From the NCBI GenBank assembly GCA_029582155.1, contig CM055902.1, positions 19,107,248-19,171,247 on the forward strand: a stretch of DNA of 64,000 nucleotides, given 5' to 3'. The notes beneath the pieces are model-generated. The model saw nothing but the letters and a program-made list of their open reading frames with translations, did not search any database and was not told the origin of the DNA. A program made the translations under genes and the position numbers. Source of the stretch: Panopea generosa (Eukaryota; Mollusca; Bivalvia; Adapedonta; Hiatellidae). Shown here in pieces: positions 42,401 to 54,400 of the stretch (position 1 is its first letter; each line of letters begins with the position of its first letter).

Positions 42401-45400
42401 AGGCCAAAGGGCTTATGCGATGGCGCGTTGTCCGTCTGTCATCCATTATCTGTCGTCTGTTAGCAACACTTTTTCTGAAACCACTAGGCCAATTTAACAG
42501 AAACTTCACATGGATATTTCTATTGCATAGGAGACTATAATAAAGATTTTTTTTTTTTATCTGAAATTCAAGATGGCCACTATTACTAAAAATAGTCTGA
42601 AACTTAAAAAATCTTCTTCTCATGAACGACCCAACAGATTTTCAAAATGTTTATGTAGTAATGATAACCAACTATAGTTTTGTAAGATTTCTTTAAATGG
42701 TGTGCCTAGGGTTAAAAATGACCCTGCCCTGAGGGTTCAATTAGGGGACACATGTCATTAAAATAAATATTAATTTTTTTTTTTTTTTAAATGGAAATGA
42801 TTTTGCCTATACATTCACAGAAACATTGTTTGGTGAAAGACTCCTTAGGAGGTTCAGATTTGTAAAAATGACTTGGTTCAACTGACTTAAGGGGTCAGGA
42901 GGGGCCCTTAAAGGGAAAAAATTGGGAATTAAAAAATCGTTTTCTTAAGAACCTATGTGTCAGATTTGTTCATATTCAGCATAACTTATTCCTGGGTTTT
43001 CATTGCAGATAAGAATTTAAGGGCTAAAATTTATAGGGACCCTGTAAGGGGATTTAGTATTTAACATAGGGATACTATGAGAAAACAGAAAATTCTCTTT
43101 TTTTTTCATCTATTTAAGCAAAATTATTATTCAATTTGAGTTCCGAAGTATCATCTTGTCATAGGAAATAAGATTTGGCTCAATAAGGAGAATTGACTTT
43201 CCATTAGGGGCCAAGGTCGGTCAAAATAGGGTTAAAATAGAAAATTTTCAAAAATCTTCTTCTCAACAACCGGTCAGTCAAATATGTTCATATGTGATAT
43301 GGATTATCCCAATGAGTATGGGTTTAAAGTTTGTATAAATCAAGGGACACTGGGATGTAGAGGCCCTGTAAAGGTCTTTTAGTTTTACATAGGAATACTA
43401 TGGGGAAAATGGAAAATTCTCATTTTTTTGTCCATTTGGGTAAACATGTTGTTCAATTTGAGATCTAAAGCATTGTCTATTAACAATAAATTTTATTTTG
43501 TTCAATAAAGTGGATTGAATATCCACAAGGGGCCATGGGGTAGATGGGTCAATAAGGTTAAAATTTGGAATTTTCACAAAGCTTCCTCTCAATAAACTTT
43601 TAGTCAAACTAGTTCATATTTGATATAAATTATCCTTACATCAGCAAGGATTGAATATTCTGCATATCAAGGGGCAGGGATATATTTGGGCCCTGTAATG
43701 TGACTTTTACTTTGGAATATTATAAGGAAAACTTAATTTTTTCATTTTGCATCTATGTGTACAAAAAAACTTCTTTATAAAATTTGAATAATTTCTGCTC
43801 ATAACAAATCGCTAAGAGTGAGTGATTGAAGTTCTGACAAATTAAGGGGCTGGGTTCTGTACAGGGGACAATATTTTTTTGTTCAGTATGGGTGTGGTGG
43901 GAGTTTTTATCCATAAGTTGATAAGACAACCCCCCAAAGAGGGTATATATTTAGGAATTTCAAATAGTGCTATGGTCACTAGGAGTCAGTAGAGCGTCCT
44001 CAGGCCCCCTTGGGCCTCTTGTTTACTTAATTTTTGGTTAAATTTAGTAACATTTATTGGGGCCATCTATGTTGTATGGACACATTTATATTTTTTAAAG
44101 TGTCTCCATTTTACAAAGAAGGAGAGGAGACTAGTGGGGAAGGTTTGGAAGTGATTTACAGTTAGAGCTGGTTGTGTGAGGAGAACATGATTTTTAAAAG
44201 TATAATTTACATCAGGTAGGGCAAGAACATCATTCACGTACGTGGACGTTAGATAATGCATTCTTGCATACCAAGCATTGATTGCCAAGTCTTCAACCAA
44301 AATTTCCTCCAATATCACCTCCACATGCTTTTCGTGCCCTTCTTGCACTTGATATGACATTTAAAAAATATGTGATGTAAATTATCTGATTTCACATCTT
44401 AAAACTGATAATGAATTAAACTGAATTGTCTGTCTAAACTGATTTCTGTTCAGGAAACTCGACATTTTTTTGTCTTAAGGAATTTGTTGAAAGTAATGAA
44501 AAACATCTTGCAATAAAATTTCATTGATGTTACCCAAAATATGTTCAAATTTAAAAATAAATTAGTGTCTTACTCAAGCTTTAAAAATGGCAACAGATTG
44601 GTTGTACCGCTCATTATATTTCCACATATGCACTACTCCTCAGATTGGTCAGCTAGTTGTGAAGACAACAATGGTGGTTGTTCACATCTCTGTCAGCAGA
44701 CGACCCTAGGTGCCCGATGCTCTTGTCGCCGTGGCTACATATTGGACACAGATGGACGGACATGTGTCGACTTTAATGAGTGTGACATGGATGACGCATG
44801 CAGTCAGATATGTAGAAATGTTCCCGGGTCGTTCAAATGTGAATGTGCCGCGGGTTATGTACTTAAACCAGATGGACGCGGATGTAAGGCTCAAGGTAGG
44901 CACTTTTAAGAAATAAACTCTTGTCACTTTAGACACATAAAGTTTCTACTTTTCCCTAAAGATTCTTTACAGTGTTATTTATAAAGTTTTTTTTGTGACA
45001 TCGTTCAGCAGGAGGGAATGTTAACTTGGCAACTTTTGTATTTTGATTCCAGTCTCTTTGTATATGAGGTACGCGGACTTTTGTAATATTTTCCACATTT
45101 AATATAGCACATAATTATAAATTATATTTCCATAAAAAGTTATATCTCCTCTATATAATTGCCAAATCCATCTTCTCCAAGTACTCGTTACACTCCTGGA
45201 TGTACTTCATAATTCTTGTCACTCATGTGTGTAGTTCTAAGGTTTTTAGTCCCTCCACCAGGTTATCCCGGGGATCCCTTGTCACTCATTTACCATACAC
45301 ATCCTTATATACTCTTCCTTGAACTGTGCAATAATGCGATGAATTTAAAGCTGAAGATCATGTAGATTTGGCTGGTTAAACTTCAAACAAAAACTTGATG

Positions 45401-48400
45401 CTGTTGATGTCATCAGACTACACTGGGTAGCCATTACATGTATATCTTCTAGCCCTGTTGCCACATAATAGTATTCAATATACATACTATATTTGGCAAT
45501 TACATAAAGGAAATGTTTCTTTTTATGGCAATATAATTTTTAGTCGTGCTATAAATAATAAATGTTGAAAACATTACAAAAGTCTACATATTTTTTTAAA
45601 ACTCTCATATTTAAGAAACACTGACTGTAGCTATACAACAAGGAGGGAAATCTAGCTCTGTTACAAAGAGGGAAATCTAGCTCTGTTACAAAGAGGGAAA
45701 TCTAGCTCTGTTACAAAGACAAAAATCTAGCTCTGTTACAAAGAGGGAAATCCAGCTCTGTTACAAAGAGGGAAATCTAGCTCTGTTACAAAGACAAAAA
45801 TCTAGCTCTGTTACAAAGTGGAAAATCTAAGAATGTTACAAACAGGAAAAAGTAGCTATGTAACATAGAGGGAAATGTAGCTATGTAACATAGAGTCTTG
45901 ATTTGATGTCATGGTCCACCCAATAGTCTCTTTAAAAAAACAGACAGTACTGTTTCTGCTCAGAAAATAGGCTGGAGAGTAATTCACAAAAGCTTACTTT
46001 GCAATCAATCTAAAATAGATTAATATAAGTTAATTAACTCTTCACAAATTGCATTTTGAATTGATCTAATCCTTTACAAACCATTACTTCCTAAATGTTG
46101 TATAGAATATCATCTGTAATTGATATTTGTAGTAAGCACCGGTGAGAAAGCATACCTGATATTTGCCAACCGCGTTGATATCCGTCGAGTGATGCCCGAC
46201 ATGTCTGAGTATGATAGCATACTGCAGGGGCTGGAGAATGCCATAGCCCTAGACTTTCATCACGAGAAGGCGTACGTGTACTGGTCAGATGTCACACTAG
46301 ACAGGATCAAGAGGGCATACCTGAATGGAACTGGGATCAAGGAGGTGGTGGCTTACGGACTGGAAAGTCCAGGTACAAACGACATGTTAATAAGTTTTTA
46401 ATAAAGGTTTACCATGATTTTCAACTTTAAGCAGGTTATATATGGTAATCCAGTTTTATAGGTGGAAGAGTATCTATAAAGGAATCTGAGTAGGACAGGA
46501 CCCCATCCTTCTGCAAGTAACTAGCACATTTGTTCATATAAAGTTTTTGGTGTGTACACTGGATTCAAACCTTCAACCTCAGTAGTGAGAGGTAAGTAAT
46601 CTTGAGACAGTGCCTTAGCCCATTGGCTACCTAGGATCCCAACAGCATGTTGTATAGATATATATGAAAAGGGCCATGAATTCCCTTTTTTGCCCCTTTT
46701 TTTCGTAATAAAGACTTTATTTATCTTCTTCTTTTTAATAGCAACATCAAAAATGTGTGTTGGTGGTGATCGTGATAAAAATATAACAGTGCTTGTATTT
46801 ATAATAAATCTTATTTTAAAGAAATTATGAATGAGGTTTCTGTTTTCTCAAGTGGGAAAGAAATAACTTTCAATGCAGAAGTCATGCTGTGGGCGCTGCT
46901 GGTTGGGAAAGATAAAGCTTTTTTGAGATATTCTGATATTTTTTGTAATTCATTCGTTCTTATCATCGTGTAATTTAATATCAGCAGTTGTGTTATCAGC
47001 TGGTGTAAACTGTTATATAATTGACTGGTTACAGGTGGAGTAGCTGTAGACTGGATCCATAACAATTTATTCTGGACTGATTCTGGCACTTCTCGTATCG
47101 AGGTAGCCAACCTGGATGGGGATCACCGTAAAGTCCTTATTTGGGAGAATCTGGAGAAACCAAGAGCAATTGTAGCTCACCCGGGAGAAGGGTAAGTGGA
47201 ATTGTAACGGTTGCTGCTGATGTAGTTGCTGCTACTACTGTGGCTGTTGTTGCTGATATTATTGTTGATTAATTTAAATAATTATACTCACAGACAAATA
47301 AAGATTATATGCATGAAATTCAGATACAAAATAATGATGCAAAGTCTGTGGAATAGTTTTGTTATGAAAATATATATAAAAGGGCCCCCTGTGGATGAAT
47401 TAGTCCTCCAATACTGATTTTTTTATAGTTTTGTAAAAGTCATGATTAATTGGTAATTTAAAATTACAGCGTGTATAAAAAAATGTTGGACACTATTTTT
47501 AACTTGTCAAAGGTTATATATGGCTTTCAGCTGTATCAAATTGAACAATAAAGACCTCAAAACTACTTCAAGTAAACCACCTTTCTTATGCAATGCCCGG
47601 CAACAGTATCCGTGATGATTGATATACAACATTGAGTCTCATTATCATTCGTCTTTAACCACTGACTCAAGTGGGAAAGTTATCAGTTACTTGCGGAGAT
47701 GGGGTGTGCTCGAGTACTGGTTAATCCCAGGAAATAGTGGTTAGGTTAACTGATTATCTGTTAGCCCTCGATGGCATAAAAATGATGCTAAATATTCAAT
47801 CAATCAATCAATCCTTATGCAAATAACTGGTATAATTTCTCACATAAAATTTCTACAACCAATCTCTGTGAACACAGAGTTGAATAATCTTTCAACACTT
47901 GCAGCAGATTCCTGTTATTTAGATATTACCAACCCGGTAAGAAATCCCCCCACGTATGATTTATGTACTGATACATTGTGCTGATTACAACTCATGCAAT
48001 TGAGATGTTTTATAATTTCTATTTCAGAGCTATATTCTGGACAGATTGGGGCAGCACACCAAAAATAGAGCGTAGCAGTATGGATGGCCAGGATCGGTCC
48101 ATCATTGCCAATACATCCCTCTTCTGGCCTAATGGACTCACCCTAGACTATGCAGCAGGAAAACTGTACTGGGCAGACGCCAAGCATCATGTTATAGAAT
48201 GTGCAAATCTTGACGGAACACACAGACGGACAGTTATCAATCAGGGTACTGTATTGTATCACTATTATTTGGATGAATGGTGATCTCTAAGCATATTTTG
48301 ATGATCTCATGAGAATTGTTCATGTTTTTAATAGGATTTAATGCCATTTTCAGCACATTAGAGATTATATATGTCTTAAGTATCCAGCCAAGGGAAAGAG

Positions 48401-51400
48401 CAAAGGTGGCCATTTAAGACAGGTTGTTTAATACAGGTAAATTTACTCTGAAAGCATAGACATGGGAAATAGAAAACATGGTTGCTTAAGACAGGTGGCT
48501 GCTTAATAGAGGTGACTGTTTACACAGGTTTTCTTGTATCCAATTTTATTGGCAGAGAGTCTTCAGAATAAATCTGAGTAGAATCACCATTCTTCCGAAA
48601 GTAGCTGGCAAAATTTCTCGCATAGAGTTTTTTAACTGAGCTAGGCTTGAACCAAGGACCTCAGAGGTGATAAATAATTGGGTATTAGACGACATCGCCT
48701 AAACCACTCAGCCACGGAGGACCCCCTTTTTTTATAAAATGGCTACACTTGTTAGTAATTAATGGCCTCATATAGTGATTTTTTATCATTTGTTTGTAAA
48801 AGTAAACAGCAAAACTATAGAATTACATTTAAGTCTTGGCAGATTTGGAAGGCAATAATAAAGGAATTAAAAAGTCTTTGCCATCACAAACAAGAGTGAG
48901 TTGGTAAAATAAAGACATTGTAAATGCAGAATTATTTTGTTATAAACATACATTAAGATTAGTTTATCTACCGTATGGTTCCATTGCTGGCTTTCCCATT
49001 CAAACATAAGTAAACATTTATTCAGAGCTTTGTTATTGAGATTGAGTGATTGAGGGATAAACCCACATTGTCTATAATTAAAACTGAAAAATCATTCAAG
49101 CATGCATTATAAATGGTAGAGGAAGTGTTTAAAACATTGATGGAATAGCCAATTGTATATAGTCGGGACCAGTTAGGTCAGTCAGTAGCATGTCTGATTA
49201 TCAATTCAGTGGTCATGAGTTTGAATCCCCACCCAGCCACAGTCTCTATGACGATTGATATACAGCATTGGGTCTCATCAGTCATCTCTCACCACTGATT
49301 CAAGTGGGAAAGTTATCAGTCAATTGTGGATATTGGTGTGCTCAAAGTACCTTTGATGATCCCCAGAAAGAGTGGTTTGGTTAATTGAGCATCTTTCAGT
49401 CTTCAATGGTATAAAAATAATACTAAATATTAAGTTTATCAATTAATCAATCAATTAATCAATCAATCAGTCAATTAAAACCAATTATATAAATTCAGCA
49501 AGGCTAAGCTATGGTTTGTTGGCGATTTAAACTTGATAGCATATTAACATCTTTTCATATATACAATTATAATGCAATTTCAAATACAAGTAACAGCTTA
49601 CAACATAAGTAAGTATTCAAATCAGATTTATAAGAGACTATCACTGTTCACTGCAGGATTACCCCATCCATTTGCCCTGACATTGTTTGAGGATGAGCTC
49701 TACTGGACTGACTGGCACACAAAGAGTATAAACAAAGCAAACAAGTTTACGGGCAATGACGTGGAGATGGTGAGAAACAGGTTACACTTCCCCATGGATA
49801 TCCACATATTCCACCAACAGAGGCAACCTGAAGGTATGCATGGTGTCTGTCAAAGCGGGGTTAAACAGTTTCATTTGAGTTGTTTTTGAGGCGCCAGACT
49901 TTCTGGCGTCTCTTTATTATCGTAGGTTGATTATCTGTTGCTCATTTCATATGCACCAAAAAACTGCTTTCAAACTACTCATGAAAAAGTAGTTTTTGTT
50001 TTTGAAAGTGAAAGAAACATGGAAATCTAGTTCAAAATATGAGAACACAGGAATTTTTGTCTTTCATTTACAAAACTGTAAATAAGCTTGTACCAATAGC
50101 TTGCATAAACAATTATACAACATTACTGAACAGAAAAGAACAGAACATATATTTTATTAAACTTAAGCATTACAGCTCAGCGTCATACATATATACAAAA
50201 TCAATACATACGTTGAAATAAGGTGGTATATGAATACCGTTTCATTAAGTTGATATTTTGTGAGAGTATTATCTTGGTATTTAGAAACAATCATACAAAA
50301 TTATTTTAAGCATAAACTCAATACAAATTTAAATTACAATAAATACAATGTATTCTACATTAAAACTGTTAAACAGGAATCCCTGAGTTTGAAACCCTTA
50401 ATACAATAAGTTGCAAGTTTGTTTAAAATCGATTTGTTGTCAATATTAAGAAGGTTAATAAATTTAAACATGCTTGGATGAGTTGAATAATATTTAGGCA
50501 TATATGATTTTCTCAGATCATTATAAAATGGGCAAATAAGTATGAAATGGTATTCGTCTTCGATGTCATTTAAGTCACAACATAAACATTTTCTTTGGTC
50601 TCTTGCAATTTTTTGAGGAAGTTGGAAAAGAATGAATGACTGACTGAAATTTCCGGTAATCAACATATTAAAAATTATATAAGTTAATTTGTGCTTTAAA
50701 AATTAATTGGAAGTATGAAAAGTAAAATTGTTTTCTGACAGTAATTTGATAAGATATGAAGTGTTTAGAGTGGCAAGGCAATGCATATCTATAGTGGCTA
50801 TATTAAATTTCAGCCAAGAATCGTTGTGGACGCAATCGAGGAGGCTGCAGCCATCTTTGTCTGCCGAGCACTGTGGGATACATGTGTGCTTGCCCTACCG
50901 GTTTACATCTACGCAAGGACAAAAAAATATGTGTCAGCAGTAAGTATTCTCTCTCTGTAACTACTAACTAAAACATCTGTTATTGGCCGCTAGTAGTTTT
51001 GCTTATGATGGGTTTTAGAAAAATATATCAGTGTAAGTATAACTACTCCCGGATGCAAATCACCCACAACATCTGTGATTGACTGCTAGAGCTGGGTTGT
51101 ATTTGTTGGGTTAACTGTTAAATGTTGGTAATGTGTGGAACAAACAAGGAGACATAAGAACTGCATTCAACTATTAATCAATTTTGGTTGTGTAATTTAT
51201 CTTGCATGCATTTCAAGTAATAAATAACCTGTGTGCCTGTGGGCTGGAAAGCTTTAATATGATATTGATTTTTTTTTTTTTTTTTTTTGCCATTTTATTG
51301 CTTACAAAAAATCCAATGCAAATTCTGTTGCCAAAAAAGAGTAAAAAGTTTTATCTGTTCATGAAGTTTCCTGTGCATATTTCTTTGATTTTCCTCTCAC

Positions 51401-54400
51401 TAATGTTTTAAATATACGTTAGATTATTCAAGATAGACGTACAGTGCAGCTGTTAACTTGAGTATATACATGTAGTTTAAATTCTCAACTTTGTATAATA
51501 TAAAACGAATTATTATATAGCATCTATTTCTGTATCATACTTCTCTCCCAATATCATAACTGAATGAAAAAACAATATTATGATATTCTTTTTCATTGAT
51601 TCTTTTATAATTTAAAAAAAACCCACAAACATTGATATATTGATCTAAGATGTTAATTTCTTTTAAGACATAGAGTCATTCCTACTATTTACAACTCGAT
51701 CAGATGTAAGAAGGATAACTCTTGGTACACCAGACCAGTCAGATGTAGTTATCCCCCTTAGTAACACAATAAGCACCATGGCTGTAGACTTTGATGCAGA
51801 CAATGATACTATATACTGGACAGATAGTGGTACAAATACCATCAGCGCCGCCAAGTGGGATGGCAGCCAGGAAAGGGTAAGTAACTTTATATTGATCTCT
51901 CTCACTTGGAAATTATGAGAAAAAACTATTGGATATACATGTAGATTGGCGACATTATTTCTCGTAACATATTATTAAAGGTTGTTGAATAGTGACTTAA
52001 GTCATGAAACTGAAATATTTGATTTTCTTATACATTCAAACATTTTTGTAGCTGATACTATACATGCCAATATTATATAATAATGTCTCCATATCAATGT
52101 TTTTGTGCTTTCCCTATGTCACAAATTCTTGTCTACAGAACTCCTCCGACATCTTTGGTGGGATGTAAATGACGTTCTGAACTTCTCTTTAAGTCATCAG
52201 TTGAAATTCACTGAACCTTGCAGGGAAGAATCAAGCTTAAGCCTTGTTTGGCATTCTGGTTCAGTAATTTTGGGTCAAGTTATAGGCCTTTGAATTTTCC
52301 TAATGAAAAATCTTGCTTGTGGTTCTCCACACCCAACAACCATGTAATGGCAAAACTTGCTGCCAATGGTCATTGTGAAGCCCAGATGCGCATATCCATT
52401 GCGCTTTTTGGTACCATTGCAGTTTGTCTTGCAGCCACATTACCAGTCTTAAAAATCCCCAGTTTTGAACTGTAACAATAACATAATAAAATTATTCTCA
52501 AAATTGTATGTGGGGGAAAACAAAACTTTTTCATCGAAAAACCAATTCTTTAATATATTTTACTCCAGGTGGTGATTGGCTCAAGTGTGGACAGTCCAGC
52601 TGGCCTGGCTATAGACTGGGGCAGCAGGAAACTGTACTGGACAGACTCTGAGATGGGGAGGATAGAAGTGTCCAACCTGGATGGTTCCATGCGTAGTATA
52701 CTCATATGGTCAGGTTTGGTCCAGCCCAGGGATATCGTGGTGGACCCAGTGTCTGGGTGAGCTTAAAACAGTTCTAATCAGAAAATTCAATATCCAATTA
52801 AAATCTTTGAAAATATTTTGTTTTGTAACCCCAAATGAAATGAAAAAAACACTTTTAATTTGATAACTCTACTTAATATTCAATAAAAAATATTTCTATT
52901 TAATAATTTGATTTTTTTTTTTTTTTTATGAAGATTTTAACAAACTTCAGCACAAGGTGATCAGAGGTCAAGGTCATTATTACTGTAAATAAAAAAAAGA
53001 TTTCTGCATGATTAGTCATAAGGTTAAGAGAAAGAAGTCCAGCTAGAATTGTTTAGTGTATATTTGTCACGGTAGCAAGATTGTAACTCGCTAATATATG
53101 ATAACACATTAGTTTTTGAACCTTTGAATATTTCAGCTATATGTTCTGGACAGACTGGAGCAAGCCAGCGAGGATCGAGCGTGCGGGTATGGACGGTCTA
53201 GGGAAGAAAGTGTTGATACGCTCCAATCTTACTCACCCCAATGGCCTGGCGATAGATTACAGGGGGGCTCTCAAATTGTATTGGATAGATACAGGCAACT
53301 TCCGCATAGAGTCCTGTGAATTGGATGGCACAGGAAGGAAGGTAAGGATAGTGAATGTGTAACAGTTAAATATATTAGTAAAACCATGTCTTACCATTCA
53401 TTTACAAATAACTACATGGTACACAGTTATTGGCATGTGATTATTATGGTACATAGCTGTAAACTATGGTTGACTATTGATGCCAGTTTTCACCCTTGCA
53501 ATACTTTTGATATTGCTGAATGTACTGCTCAATGTACTGTTGTGACACTATAAATAGATGTTACTATCAATGCATACTATTGGGATATTCACTATTGCAA
53601 TCTATCAGTAGTTTGATTATCTCTGCACATCTACTGTAAACATACACACGTGTGGTGTGGTCGTTTTATCAGTGAATAATTATGTACAACAATTAATTTT
53701 TAGGATATTAATTTATTGTATAAAATGTAACAATGATCTAGTGATGTAAGGCACTGTCTCAAGAGAACTAACCTCACACCGCAGAGGTCGTGGGTTTGAG
53801 CCATGCTTGTAAGAAAGTTTGTCTGTCAGTTACTTGTGGGAATGTGATGATTGGTCTACGATCCATTCAGAATTCTTTCTTCGCCAATAAAACTGGACTG
53901 TGTTTAACCTTGTTGAAAAATACATTACAAAGTAATATGATGAATATTTATAACAAACAGTGTAACTCCACTTCAGGTTGTATACAGTATGAGTCAGCCT
54001 CGACCATTTGGATTTACTCTGTACGAAGGTCACATGTACTGGGCCGACTGGCTCACCAAGAAAATCATCATGTCGGACAGGGACGGCAGCAACCAGGTCA
54101 CACTGCAGAGTAACATGGGTAATGTGATGGACATAACGGTCTTCCATAGAAACAGAACAGCAAGTAAGTCTTCTGTTAATAATGTTTTATCATGATCTTA
54201 ATACAGTTAGCAAGTATGGACAGAATGATACTCAAAATGAACTTATAAATATGATTTTTTTAAACAAATTATTACAATTTAGACAAATCATGTCTGAAGT
54301 CTTCCTGGGTAGAACCAGTACTAAGAATGCATATACGGGTAAAGTGTCTTGATCAAGGACACCACACATGGCCATGGCAGAGGATCGAACCCATGACCCT

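Noticed and set aside
42390..44030. Classing the tandem-core elements as Helitrons
   Set aside because: The 3' hairpin is suggestive, but the end reads CTTG and not CTRR, and I cannot define a 5' end or see a Rep/helicase.
52105..52475. An extra LRP4 exon or a nested gene from the open frames in the first propeller 2 intron
   Set aside because: Propeller 2 is complete without it (263 residues, as in propeller 3) and the content shows no YWTD or other family motif.
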